Assembly (NCBI GenBank): GCA_033439795.1
Contig: JAUTDP010000001.1
Location: forward strand, 620,001-684,000
Reading direction: 5' to 3'
Origin: Sordaria brevicollis
Taxonomy: Eukaryota; Ascomycota; Sordariomycetes; Sordariales; Sordariaceae
Length of the DNA: 64,000 bases
The translations under genes were made by a program, and so were the position numbers. How positions within the stretch are numbered: position 1 is the first letter of the stretch; each line of letters begins with the position of its first letter. The notes under the pieces were generated by a model. That model did no database searches. It was not told where the DNA came from and was given only the letters and a program-made list of their open reading frames with translations. This document shows, in pieces, positions 1 through 11,463 of the stretch.

Positions 1-3000
1 CCTCCCGGGGGCTTCCTTGTCACACTGGGTAAGCTCGAATCTGCGATGTTCTGCATGAGAAGTGCCGCTGACAAGGCCTAGATTCCGCGCCGACATACCT
101 ATCTTCAGCGTCCTTCCCCTCACTCATCGTCTCTACGCCATTACGTTTCTGATGGCCTTCATGAATGACGTGTGAAACCGTGAGCTCGATGATTCAAAGG
201 CCTTCGACCGTGACTCCGGCGAGAAGGGCGCACCTGGGGTGTTACTCTCCGCTTTCCGTTCGCTGAGAGGACCAGAATTGGCGACGATAAGACCGACTGG
301 CTTGCAACCCTCCAACCCGAGACGCTCTGCAACAGGATCTCGGCAACCAAGACAAGCGACGCCGCTCATCCACTACATAGCGGTGGGCACTCCAACCTGC
401 AGCGTCTCTAGGTCTCACCTCCCGCATCCCGACGAGATCATGAAAGCCTGAATACCAACCGCGGGCTGCCATCCATCAGTCCCGCCTCTGCCTGGCCGTC
501 AAGAGCATTGGATTTGGCAGGAAGCTCGATACGGTGGTCCTACCAGCGGAGATCAGGCGGAAATGCTGGGATTCGCCACCGGAAATAGAGCTCTCGCATC
601 CAGACAGGAACAGGCAACGAAAGATGTTCATCCACGCTCAATATTTATGCATCTGTCACCCACCATCGCCGACTTGAAGGATATCCGCTGCAATTACAGT
701 CTCAGGCTCGCTTCGTGGCACATCTTCAGTTGACTGTCTCAGCTGCTTTTACATCTCTCTCGAGATATCATCTGCTCCAGCCACCTTAAATCCGTGACTG
801 AAGTGATGAATCTGTCAGGGGAGGTTTGGGCATCATCGCATCCCAACTCTAGGACGACAAGAGTAGAAGTCGAGTTGAAAGATCAATTCGGCCAGCCCGG
901 AGCCTCGTGTGAGGACAAGGACGCTTCAGAGAGGTGCCACGAAGCACTGATCGCATAGAGATGCTGCTGCGAGGCTTATCACACCGGCCGAGACGTGCAC
1001 TCTGGACGAGCCATGTACTCGGGAACGCTAACCTTGGGGCGCCAGGTGGTACGAGATGGCTTGAGTGAGCGCTCCTGCCATCACGCTCTGCATACGACGA
1101 CCGCGGGGAAGTAAGAGTGCCTTAGCGGATGGCTTGCATGCTCTGTCGCCTCCGAAGCTGAGTTGGACGTCTGAAGCTGGCATCATCTTCCTAGCCTTAC
1201 CCACGACTGCTGGGGCGACTTCTGCAGTACAAGCTGATGTTAAGGGAAAACTCAAGCCTGAGATTCATCTTCACAGGAGCAGTCAAATCATGAACGAGGG
1301 GGGACTCACAGTGTTGCTGTCATTGTTGGAGAGGAGTTCAGGGGCGACTTTCTGCTTCACCATAACCAGGGTTAGGGTTATGCCACCGATGCCTTTTCTT
1401 CGGACATGTAACCCAGTCCACTACACCACAAACACTATGCAATTCGCAATGATAGACATGGTAAATGGTCCAAGTAAGTTTCTCTTATTCTTTTGGTCCA
1501 GCAAGTCTTGCTTTCCTCCCCAGTAACATCCCAACCACGGATAAAGTTGACCTGAAAGAGCCGCACCAAGGGACATGCCCTTGTCAGCAGACATCCTTGG
1601 TTGAAGATATCTTCGCGATCAATGAAGAACGTTGCCAAGGGACACAATGTCCTAGACATGTGTCAGGGACAGCAGTACCAGCATTTTCCACTTAAAAGGG
1701 AGATCTGCGAATAAGTGAGACAAGGCAAGATGTTGCCGCAACACCGAGCAATGAAGAGGCAATGGTCGGTCTCAGAGCTAAAGTGCTTGCATATATGTTA
1801 AAGTGGTTGCATATCGCGCCTCGACCTAGCTCCCTTTCGCGATCCATTCCGAATATCGAAGAACGCTACTCAGCAGGCAAGTCTGTCCGAGGATCAAGTT
1901 CGACCTGAACTATCGGCTCAGCGAGATCTTGTGTAACGCCGTCCAAATGTGACCGTGAAGCGAGGTCGAGACGACCTCGAGGCACGCAGAGATATCCGCG
2001 GCGCAAGATTGGGTGTTAGAGAAATACAAACCCCGTGAAGTGGTGGACCGCGACGAGAGCTGATAGGGAACCACAAACCGTCTCATGTTTGAACTTGGCT
2101 AACAGGTCGTTGTGCTACCATTGCCGTTGGTAAGAAACCAGCCTTCGCGGCTGACCTCCTCCATCCAGATGATAATAGTGAGTGAGGACCTCTACGGCCC
2201 GGATACCCTCATCTTCATCAAGATTCAAGCAGAAGAATGATCATTCTCTGTCATGCCTTTAGCCGCCAGTTGACGTCATCTTGCCCGATGAAAGTGGACG
2301 ACGCAATAGGTTCGGGAATTCAACAGACTTAACATCAACTCCCTTATTGAAGGCCAGAAAATGCAGCTCTAATTGTACGAGCCAAAGTCCAGCCCTTTTC
2401 ATCTCATGTCGAGAATGTTGTCTGCGATGGCCCGCATTTGCGAAGGTGGACACCCATGCACAAAGTGGTGTGGGGCAAGCAGCCACTTTAACGCCTGCGG
2501 GGCAGCCGGGGCTTGCCCGCTGAGACGCGGTGCGTGAGGGTGTGAGGCGGGAAAGGGCACCACGCGGTGTCATTGGTCGTACAGATGAAATCAATTTCTT
2601 GGAGGCGACTGCTCAACTTGTACGGCAGCGCGCCGGACGGATGCACGGTGCTACAAGAAAATGCGAAGATGGTGTGCAGACACTTGAGTTTGATGTTTCG
2701 AGGTTCTGCGAGTCTACGGCGCATTTGGATACCTCAACTTTGATAGATGGGTGGATGAAAGGATGCGCAGACGACCTGATTCAGACCCTCTTCCCTTTCC
2801 ATATGCAAGCTCTTAAAGTCTTGAGGAAAATGGTTCAGACAATGACGGCAATGCCAGGGGTGAAGGATTGAGAGCATCTGCAAGCACTTTAACAAATTTC
2901 CACAGCGCATTCTTCGCGATGAAGTCAGTTAAAGTGGTTTCAGGGATTGCACAGGCCTCTTTGCGGCTTGCGCCTTCCAGACGCCTCTTCTTCTCTCCGC

Positions 3001-3131
3001 TTTCCCGCGATTCCGCGATTCTTTTCACGAATCTGATTGGAAGAAAGTGGCGACGGCGCGCGTTGGGAAATGGTGTTTTAGCACGAAAAAGGCACGTCAG
3101 GTTCGGATAGATGAGCCAGGGTTTAAAGTGG
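1..3131. other. Intergenic, no convincing gene; TTAAAGTGG motif cluster
   Basis: No open frame here looks protein-like or has a convincing intron structure; the frames present are short, overlap on both strands and have no recognisable domain. The nonamer TTAAAGTGG (or its complement) occurs at 1798-1806, 2483-2491 (complement), 2929-2937 and 3123-3131, with a shorter CACTTTAA at 2885-2892. At 1779-1814 it is part of an imperfect direct repeat of about 16 bp with 20-bp spacing. A single telomere-like AGGGTTAGGGTTA lies at 1368-1380. The region may be distal promoter of the gene at 4824 or part of an unannotated gene that cannot be resolved by eye. Confidence 0.4.
1779..1814 (+). repeat. Imperfect 16-bp direct repeat, 20-bp period
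   Basis: TAAAGTGCTTGCATAT is followed 20 bp later by TAAAGTGGTTGCATAT, one mismatch in 16. It carries one of the TTAAAGTGG motifs and could be a paired protein-binding site. Confidence 0.6.
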
Positions 3132-4823
3132 CAGATGGATAAACTGGCCACTCAGAGTTATCCTTCGTCTTCAAGTTCAGCCTTCTGCCTCCACTTCTAT
3201 TGCGCAGCGAAGTGGAAAGCCACAGTGATAGAGGAAAGAACAACGGAGAAGTTCCAGGTTCCCATCGACCACTTGCAGTTCTCGTTCTCTTGCACTTGGC
3301 TGCCCAGTTGTAACACCGATTACCCGACCGCCGGTGACCAGTCCTGCCAGTCCAGTCCTTCCCACACTGCTGCACCCACAAACCACGACTTCAATCCACC
3401 ATCACCTTTAATTTTCGCTCTCCAGTGTCTTCCAACCCCCCCTGCCCTATCCGGAAGCCTCCTTCTCGTGAGCTGCATCGACAATATCTCTGTCGCCCAA
3501 TCTACGGTCGCCGGCATACATTACCTACCAACGACACCTAGGTACGATACCGACGACTCGACGACTTTGACAAAGTCATTCGGTACCCGACAGTCCAACT
3601 CACTTCCGACTTCCACCGGTCCACCACTCTCAACCTCGACTCAAGAATTGGACAGTCACCATCGCCGAACTCGCAACTCGTGGTCGTCCGTTGCCCGACA
3701 GAACGATACCAGTGTCAGCGATTGCGACACTCGACTTTCAGGCCGACGTACCCGAAACACACAATTGGTCGTAAAATCGATCCCGATAGTTTAATATCAA
3801 GCCGGTCGGGTATCTCACAAGTCTGTATGTGTCTCTCGGGGAAGGAGGAGGAAACCTCCCGTTGCGACGCTACGTAGAACGTAGAGCGAGCGAGGCAGCC
3901 AGCAGCCATCCATTGCACAAAGTACTGCGCTAACAGTTATGCAGTCGCAGATTGTAGTGTTGCTTGACAATTCAACCTCCTTACCACCACCACCATCATC
4001 TCGAAAGAAAGCCAAGGCGGTTTTGAGAACTTGCGCCGAATCGCAATTGGACGAAAGAAACATTGCACCAATCCGACTGAACACCAAGCAGACCACCAGT
4101 GTCCAGCCCGACTTGCAGACATCTCTCGTGAAGAGATAAAAGATACCGGTACTTGCGAGTGGTACTTTCTCTCGATTGCGAATTTCGATAAGAATCCATC
4201 GCATCCCTCGATAATCTTGCTGCTTCTCTTTTCCTTTCCTTCTTCAACATCTACTCTTCCATCTCCGTCTCGAACATATTACTCTTCTCTCTTGCATCCA
4301 TCACGGAAGCATTAAGTCGAAAGATACCACTAGCCTGTGGCAGAAGCGAGGATAAGAGAGTATCACATCTCTACCAGGTCTGCACGTCCAACGGTTGGAT
4401 CTGTACCTCAAACATCAACCACACACACACACAACCCCCGCATTTCTCACTTCTCTCTTACCTCTCGTGGGCATTATTGAGCCAAGCCCCCTGTCGCTGT
4501 CTCTCCTGCCCTGAAGCACCCCCCTGTTGTCTCGGCGCTTGCCTGTACCTTTTGCATTCCATTTTCTGCGCCTGTTCTACAGACAGTCAACGCGAAGCAG
4601 CAGCGAAACCCACACGAAGATTCGCGGGAACCACGTCCCTGGCAACTTCCGTCATACCCGACCTACCTACCGCTACCGCGCTTCCGCGAACCAGCGCGCG
4701 GCGTTTCGTGTGCAGTTGTACCTTGCACGCATCCTTCTTTAACTCTGCAGCTGTCAGCTCTTTTCTTCAACTTCCCCTGACAGTTCTATTTTATCACTGT
4801 TCCATCAACAGCCATCCACCAAA
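3132..4823 (+). promoter_or_regulatory. Probable promoter and long 5' leader of the gene at 4824
   Basis: This stretch is rich in C and T on the plus strand (for example around 4200-4560) and holds a short CA run at about 4422-4435. Both are common in promoters and 5' leaders of filamentous fungi. A 227-codon open frame at 3111-3794 is low-complexity, rich in Ser, Thr and Pro, and is judged non-coding. Several short ATG-started frames, such as 4527-4742, would be upstream ORFs if transcription starts early. No TATA box is evident. Confidence 0.35.
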
Positions 4824-6203
4824 ATGGCTGCCATTAGTCGTCAACCGTTTGCTCCCCTTGGTGATGGGAGGTTGTCGGGACTGACGAGTGTGAAGAATAG
4901 ACAGAATGGTGAGTTTGTCTTTGCCTTTTCTGCATCTATTTGATCTATGCCGTTTTGATCTTTTTATCACTTTTCTATCAATATCTGGAACCACAGCTAA
5001 CACCATCTAGCCCTCTCCACCAAAAGGAAGGCCGCCGAGGTTGACCCCCTCGACGATGCCGAGAATGTCGACCCTAACATGTTCTCGAAGCGGGCCAAGT
5101 CGTCACACTCCAACATCATGAAGCCGTCCCAGTATGTCCTCAAGAAGGCCAGCACACCAGTCATGTCTCTCGGAAAGGCCATTCTCGGCAACACACCTAT
5201 CCAGCCCAGGCATATCCTTCAAGCCAAGTCGCAGCAGATTCGTCTCAACACTCGCATCTCAACCCCCACAACTCTCACTGCTCCCGCTGGCCGATCGCCC
5301 ACTCGCGCCTCTAAGAACAAGAAGGGTGCTCGCCTCAATACCCCCTCATTTGGAGGAGTTTCCGCTCCTTTCTCCCTCGATGCCGCCCTCAAGGGCACCA
5401 TTCCCACCTACTCTGGCGGTCTTAAGGAGACCAAGTCAACAAAATCCGCTACCCCCAAAACCGAGTCTTTTGAGCCCTCGACCATGAAGTCCGACTGGTT
5501 CTTCGACATCCACGAGGACACCCCCGAGCAGGAAATGACCAACCTCCTGCAGCACAGCACCTGCGTCCTGGACATTAGCAGCGACGAAGAGACCGAGAAA
5601 CGCGAGACGCGTGAGTGTGCTGAGGGACGCGACAAGGAGAACGTGCCGCCTACCGATGATGTCAGCCAGACCCAGTCCCAGTCCGCACGGACTCCTTCGA
5701 CACGAGGTGCAGGTGCAGGTTCGGATGCCGATGACATGATTGTGGAGAAGAACCGGGGTCCGCTGCAGGAGATGGACAGCCAGGACTTCTGGCCTGAGGG
5801 AACCGACGACGAGGATTTCTTTGTGGTGCCTGGTGATGAGGATGATGTTGCCGCTTCTGTTGCCGGTCCTGCCGTTGAGAGTGATGAGGCCCGAGATGAG
5901 GACAGCGAGAAGCACCACAGCGATATCCCCCGAATCTTCGTCGACAACTTTGAGGACGAGGACGAGGCCGATGAGGCTGATACTAGCTCCTGCAGCGACT
6001 CGGACGAGGTTGACAGCATCGATGGCATCATGGGCGTCCACGACGGCCCAGTCAAGGCGGCGGTTTTGGAGCCGATCGAGGGAACTGGTGAGAGCTTTGA
6101 GCTCTGGGAGAGCGAGAGCGCCAAGGACCAGCAGAGCGCGCCGTCGTCGCCGGTGCGTGAGGGTGTCTTGGGGGAGGTGGAGGTGGATATTGCCGAATGC
6201 TAG
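4824..6203 (+). CDS. Conserved fungal protein with KEN box, 425 aa, one intron
   Basis: Two exons, 4824-4908 and 5011-6203, are split by a 102-bp intron (GTGAGT...CTAG) and join in phase to give 425 aa. The start ATG sits in a good context (CCAAAATGGC). The N-terminus runs MAAISRQPFAPLGDG; a basic Ser/Pro/Thr-rich half follows. A block around residues 189-223 containing SDWFFDIHEDTPEQEM and then SSDEE looks like the most conserved part of a family I believe is widespread in filamentous ascomycetes. A KEN motif lies at about residues 237-239 (DKENVPP), and the C-terminal half is very acidic. KEN boxes are degrons for the anaphase-promoting complex, so cell-cycle-controlled turnover is possible; this is inference. 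No catalytic domain, P-loop or membrane segment is visible. Long antisense open frames across this gene are shadows. Confidence 0.85.
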
Positions 6204-7524
6204 TGGTTTTGGGACGAGACCTCCGTCGTTCGTTGAACGACCCCTCACGACACTTGCCACAGCGTCATGTCTGACAAAACGTCGTCAAATTATTGCTCGA
6301 TGATACGAATACAGTACATGACAACAGTTGTCCCTGGGATAGGGGATATGAAAATGCGTCCTCAAAGCAGGAGCTGAAAGCTATGGCTGGAATCTGAAAG
6401 AGGAGAAAAGCTTTGCTACCAGATGATTGCTATACGAAAGAAGATGGAGTCAAGGCGTCTAAGTATGCCTCAAGGATATTGTGGAAGGAATTACGATGAT
6501 GGATATATCATGGATGGAATATGTTGGGAGGATTATTTGCTTCGATATCATGGAGTACTGGAGTTCAAATCTTGATGAACGACCTGCGGATTACTTTGCT
6601 TGGGGGTTATTTACGTGTATAACTGTTGAATGATGGCTACCTAGCTAGGTAGCTAGTTAGGTTACTGAGAGCTAGGTTACTGAAAGAGCTTGTTGAAAGA
6701 GCTTGACTGGGCTTGATGATAGCTTGATGATAGCTTGATGATAGCTTGATTGAAGCTTGATAGAAGCTTGATGATAACTTGAGCTTGAGAAAGAATAAAT
6801 GAAGAACTGTTCTATTCAGATTTGCTGGTTCCTCTTTTTGATCTCTCTTTGTTGAAGCATGTACATTGGCGTTTCATACCTCACCTGTCGTCTACAACAC
6901 CAGGTCATGCATGGTCTTCTCAGTGGGCTGCACGGGTACTGCGATCCGGACCGGCCCATCCTATATATCCTTCCGGATCTCGTGGGCTGAGCTGGGCCTG
7001 CTTCTTTGAGGGAAGTTTTGAGCTGCTTCCCAGGACGAAGTTAAGATGAACTCCACGGGGGCATCACGGGCATCACGGGCATCGGTCTTTGCCCCCCCCC
7101 CATGCATGACGGCGTCGGCGTGGTTACTTCTAAGCATTCCACTGCTAGCAAATCTGCACCGCTCAGGTGGACTTTGGATGGCCACTACACGCCGGTTAAT
7201 CTATGGCGAAACTACCTCTATCCTCGAAGACGACATAGAGGGGCACTTAGGCCCACTGAATATACTAGAGCCAGACTCTTCGAACAATCCCATAGTACCT
7301 AGAGGTACCTAGTCGTACCCAAACCATTCGTAAAGTGTGGACATCATGCCTGGCCAGACGCGTGCCGGTATCCATGGCACTCCCATATCCTACCGTAGAG
7401 GTAGAGATAGCCAACGCCGACCGACCGGCAAGTGCTCCTCTCCGCCCCGCCGACATTTCTAGTTAGCCATTCGCGAAAAGCTGAGAGAGCGCTTCAAGAA
7501 AAATCATTCGAAAGCAGTGGCAGT
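6204..7524. other. Intergenic region with simple repeats
   Basis: The 3' flank of the KEN-box gene. It holds an 11-bp tandem repeat at 6711-6785 preceded by CTAG/TAGG-rich repetitive sequence (about 6640-6710). I see no gene. Confidence 0.5.
6711..6785 (+). repeat. 11-bp tandem repeat, about 7 units
   Basis: The unit GCTTGATGATA recurs about seven times with mild variation. It lies about 0.5 kb beyond the stop codon of the preceding gene and is probably non-coding. Confidence 0.8.
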
Positions 7525-7967
7525 ATGGAAGACACTTCTCCTTCTGGAACGTCATCATCAAAGGCTACCACAAGACCTTTTCGCCAGCCTTTGTACAGAC
7601 TGTGGTCTGAGATGCTACAACATAGAGGTGAAAGCATGCGGCATACCAAAATGGCCGCCCACTCCCTCACCCCCGCCGAGGTCCGCGACCTCGCTGACCT
7701 GCTTGCGCGCTTCCCGCGCGACAACGACGTCGTCAGCGCTGGAGGTCGTCGCTACGCTGCCCGCGCCCCGAACTAGTAAGTGTTCCCCCAGAGAGACAAT
7801 CCCGCCATCGCTAACGAATTCCTACCTCTAGTTCGGTTGTCCGCAACCCTCCCTGCTTCCTCGATACCTTTGAGGCCGCCGCCACCGTCCTGGCCCGTCC
7901 TGCCGACACTCCTATCGAGAGCGTGCTGCATGCGGCATGTATATGTCACTCGAGGGTCAACAATTGA
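7525..7967 (+). CDS. Hypothetical small protein, 128 aa, one intron
   Basis: Exons 7525-7775 and 7832-7967 are separated by a 56-bp intron with donor GTAAGT, a CTAAC branch site and acceptor CTAG; the join keeps the frame and yields 128 aa. The second exon reads SVVRNPPCFLDTFEAAATVL and ends at TGA. The central part (LTPAEVRDLADLLARFP) looks helical. I do not recognise the family. The C-terminus ends shortly after a compact block, so this could be the 5' remnant of a longer gene. Good intron signals and codon usage like real genes support it; lack of a known domain limits confidence. Confidence 0.45.
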
Positions 7968-8695
7968 CCGCGGTCTTTGTTGAGGAAGAGGTCTTAATAT
8001 GGGATGGACGAGCAGACAGTTCGACCAGTGCCGGAAGTGTAAGCTGTGATGCAGGTACCGATCGATCGGGGGGAGATGTGTGCATGCCGCCGCTGTGGCT
8101 TGTTGAAGATTAAAAGCCTGCCGAATGGTCAACTTGCTGCCCCATGTGGGCACGGCAGATGATGAAGAGATGGGTGGAAGCAAGAGAGAAGGATCGCCAA
8201 GGAGGTGAAGATTCTCAACGGCAGAGATGGCGCAGGGGCAAGAGGGTACCTGCGTTAGGGCGCTTTTTAGGCTAGGGGAGTGAGGAAGGAGAGAATCGAG
8301 AGTCAACGAGAGGGTTTTGGAGAATGGAAGATGTCGGGATTGAATGAGGGAAAGTCATTGTTGGAAATGATGGTGTCGTTTGCACGATCGGATTGTATAC
8401 GATTTTTGGAAGGTGTGATCAGACGAAGCGAAAGAGCTTAATACTCTAAAAGGCGGGAACCAAGATGGAAATAAACTTCCTTTTTCTTCTCACGCGGCGG
8501 TCCTATGTACAAGCGATCGCTCTGGCAATGTTCTGCAATGTTGATGTTGAAGGTTACGTAGTGTTGCGTCCTGCTTTTTGCATCAAGCAATATATAAGTT
8601 GTAGAGTACAATTCCCGAGTACACAACGTCGCCCAGCGCAGGCAAATCGCGGGTCCAATCCGTGGCGAGATGCCTGCGTTCTTGGGCATTTCCAT
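7968..8695. other. Intergenic, no gene seen
   Basis: No supported gene. A TATATAA stretch at about 8589-8596 lies roughly 100 bp upstream of the tRNA, farther than usual for Pol III start control. Confidence 0.4.
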
Positions 8696-8769
8696 TCCTT
8701 CGTGGCGCAATTGGCTAGCGCGTCAGACTGTTAATCTGGAGGCTGTAAGTTCGATCCTTACCGAAGGTG
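8696..8769 (+). tRNA. tRNA-Asn (anticodon GUU)
   Basis: A 74-nt cloverleaf fits: acceptor 8696-8702 with 8762-8768, D arm with GCGC/GCGC stem and an AATTGGCTA loop, anticodon stem TCAGA/TCTGG with GTT at 8730-8732, and T arm GTAAG/CTTAC with loop TTCGATC. The discriminator base is G at 8769, as usual for tRNA-Asn. There is no intron. Internal A box (TGGCGCAATTGG) and B box (GTTCGATCC) are present. The first acceptor pair reads as a T-T mismatch, the only oddity. A Pol III terminator follows directly. Confidence 0.93.
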
Positions 8770-8772
8770 GAG

Positions 8773-8782
8773 TTTTCTTTTT
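8773..8782 (+). terminator. RNA polymerase III terminator of tRNA-Asn
   Basis: TTTT at 8773-8776 followed by TTTTT at 8778-8782, four bases after the tRNA 3' end, on the coding strand. Confidence 0.8.
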
Positions 8783-9839
8783 GGCCGGATTTTTTGTACG
8801 ATGCAAAATATGTCTTGGCGCTTTTTTGCGGAACGCACTTTCTCTTCATGACTTGAACGATGGACACTTTGACGAAACTTTACGGAACATTGATCTCGGT
8901 TTTCTTTTTCCTTCGTATATTTCTGGGGAGACAGTCCCGGAACACCACTGGCCCTGATCCAGCATCCTAGAACCTATTATCACCAACGCAACCAGATCAT
9001 CCTCCCAATCCCCGTTCCCAACCGACTGGACGGAAACCAGAGTCGCACCAGCAAGAACCCAGCACCGCGAGATATTCGCACTTGAAAAAAGCCGACCTTC
9101 AACTGCCACCTATGCTAAGGAGCAGGTCGCCAAATTCCTGTCGTCGAGGTTGTCAGAGGCCACACGGGCACGCTTGCCGTGGGGAGGTGCTCCACGATCT
9201 CGTTCATGGACAGCATGTCGTTGCGCGCCTACTACTAGGCGGTAGTACCAGCCACGGCCCGGAGACGAGGACACTCGAACGGTACTATATTAATCCCATC
9301 TGAAGCATGGACGTTTCTACCATTACCCGTACTTTTGGCGAACGTCCAGACTATAACCGTATAGCCACTACTTCTGGCTAGGGAATCAGAGCTAGCCCTG
9401 AACGTCCTTTCTGACGAAGAGGCAAGGGCTGCTACCTCTCCTTTGACGCGGCTACTGCCCGGTAGATAACCCGGAAAAGACACGGGAACGAACCAACGGG
9501 CCAAGGGAGATGATCCAACTTCAACCTCTCTTTCTCCAATCGTTGTTTCCTCTCCAGCCAACTGCTACACTCGAGAGCGACTCACTCCGATTATGTAGCA
9601 ACAACAATCACCCTCGCTCGTGGTAGCTATGCCTCCGAGCAGCGTGAGTGAGATCATCTGCAAACTAAAGCATGGAGCAGCAATACGCACTTTGGGGATA
9701 TACCGCGCGCGTGCGCATCCTCTAAGCGCTTTGCGGTATGTCTCAATTGCGCGCATGATTTGGGTTCGGATCGAAGAGTCGTGATGGCGATCTAGCAGGC
9801 ATCTGGACAAACTTTCTTGGTACATTTCGATTTGGCCTC
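8783..9839. other. Intergenic, no resolved gene
   Basis: Short open frames exist on both strands (for example minus 9235-9561 and plus 8846-9240) but none shows a domain or a clean start and intron set. It may hold decayed coding sequence, as do the next 2.5 kb. Confidence 0.35.
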
Positions 9840-10440
9840 TCACCTGTTTGTACAATCGGGGGACTCTGGTGACATGGACGAAGAGAATTGTGGCCTGGCG
9901 ACAGGGCTGCTGCCAATCGAAATCGGGCGGTTCGGGGGGCTGCTACCGATCTCCATGGGGGAGCCGGGGGCTGGAGTACCGGGGGCCGGTGTGCCGAAAA
10001 CGGGGGATCCGGGGGCCGGAGAAGGGGTAGGGCCGCCGTCATTGTCCCTAAGGACACGTGCCGGCGCAGCTTGAAGCTGCAATACCTCGCCCAATCTTTG
10101 TGCATTCTGGCACTTGGAAGGAAAGAGTTCCAGTCCATAGCGACAAGGCTCGATATTCGTCAAACCGCCTCTTGTCTGGGACGAAATCTGCCAAGGACGT
10201 GCAACCTTTATCCTTCGCGAAGCCAAGTTGACATTGAAGTATTAGCCCGTAGAACCAAACGGCGTTCCAGCCCCGTTACACCAACACGTCATAGGGGAAA
10301 GCCGACATAGCGAACTCGGTGTTCTCCTCGAGTTGCTCAGCAACTTCAACCTCGTCCTGGCCCTCAGCTCCATCCATGTCGATGTCCAACTCCTCAGCGA
10401 CTTGGCGGCGGACAAGGTCCTCCACGGTGCTGTCTGGTGC
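9840..10440 (-). pseudogene. Possible coding fragments, Pro/Gly/Ser-rich and acidic
   Basis: On the minus strand, about 10440-10270 reads as an acidic protein-like stretch (VRRQVAEELDIDMDGAEGQ and onward, ending at TAA). 9840-10226 reads as a repetitive segment with GTPAPGTPAPGSP and two IGSSP copies, ending in CTNR and a stop. A further minus-strand frame at 9565-9855 (QIMRAIETYRKALRGCARA) could continue it after a splice or frameshift. Exons could not be joined with confidence and no domain is recognised. It may be a real gene with several introns or a decayed one. Confidence 0.25.
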
Positions 10441-10538
10441 CGAGCTTCAGAACACAAATAGGAAGCTACACCTTATATAGCGCTACATTCAAGAACTTCT
10501 CCCTAGCGCTCACCGAGCGATAATAGGTAACCTACCTG

Positions 10539-11041
10539 ATGGTAGTCGTTCTCTATGTCGCCTATCTTGGTAAACTCAAGCGAGAGGGAAAGGAAATCAC
10601 CGCCCTTCCCACCTTGGTGCTTCTCCCACCATCCCTGCTCCCACAGACGTTCGTTGAAGCCACTGAAAGCTTTGGCGATGATCTAGACGTCTACGTGTGG
10701 TTTGACCACAAGCGGTCCCTCAATATCCGAGATCCTCGGCGAGAAGGCATGCTAGGCCAGACAGGCTTTGATAAACTCATGGCGAGTTGCATCCGTGGGA
10801 AGGACAATCCCGACACTGCCAAAGTTGTTATCCTCGCCGCATGGTCCACAATGAGCAGTCGCTGGGTCTCTACTCTAGACAGCCCGTACGATCGGAAGGA
10901 TCCTGCCTCTCTGAAGGAGCGCGACACTTTCGAGCCCCGCCCCACCCCGTGTTGCTGGCACCAGGACCGGCACCTATGCCACCGGCGCCGACCCTTCCAC
11001 CACGATCGTATAGGTCCGAATGACGTAGGATTTTCAACCAC
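10539..11041 (+). pseudogene. SNF2-type helicase fragment
   Basis: The frame from 10539 reads YLGKLKREGKEITALPTLVL, then PPSLLPQTFVEATESFG, and later AKVVILAAWSTMSSRW. This resembles the part of SNF2/Rad54-type ATPase domains just after Walker A: the Ia region (PTLVVCP-like, SLLPQW-like) and the VILTTY-like strand. The Walker A block (GLGKT) is missing upstream, and the sequence degenerates after about residue 120 into a proline-rich read-through. The open frame runs to 11270 but similarity stops near 11000. It is best read as a truncated copy of a SNF2-family gene. Recognition is from motif memory only. Confidence 0.4.
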
Positions 11042-11463
11042 TACCCTACCTCCGCCATCCTATGAGGAGGTAGATACATTGCAGCCATTCAACTCAAAGC
11101 CGCCTAGCCCGCTGCCGAAGGGGGTTTCTTCCTCGCCAGCCTTATGTCCAGTCCCGTTCGGACACTCGCTTCTTTTCCAACCTCGTCTCTCTTTGCCACC
11201 ACCCTTAAGAAGGGAAGAGTTAGGTAAGGGAAGATGGAAGTTGGCGAACGCAAGTTTTCAGCCGATATGATGAAAAGCGACGAAAGGTATCCCCAAGACG
11301 CGTTGGGATGGATGGATATGTTTGTAAACTTCTGGATAATATCTCTTGGAAATGCTTGAATAGCAAAAGCTTTTTGGTTGAAGGTCAGATGATTCTTTTC
11401 GAGAAGCAATACCCATAACATTGGACTCAGGCGCTCGCCAGAGCCGGAACGGAGGACGAAAGT

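Noticed and set aside
3111..3794. 227-codon plus-strand frame
   Set aside because: Low-complexity Ser/Thr/Pro sequence with shadows on both strands, in the leader of the next gene; no domain or splice structure.
5408..6260. Long minus-strand open frames (238 and 274 codons) opposite the KEN-box gene
   Set aside because: They are antisense shadows of an acidic, GC-rich exon, with Ser- or Val/Leu-rich low-complexity translations and no domain.
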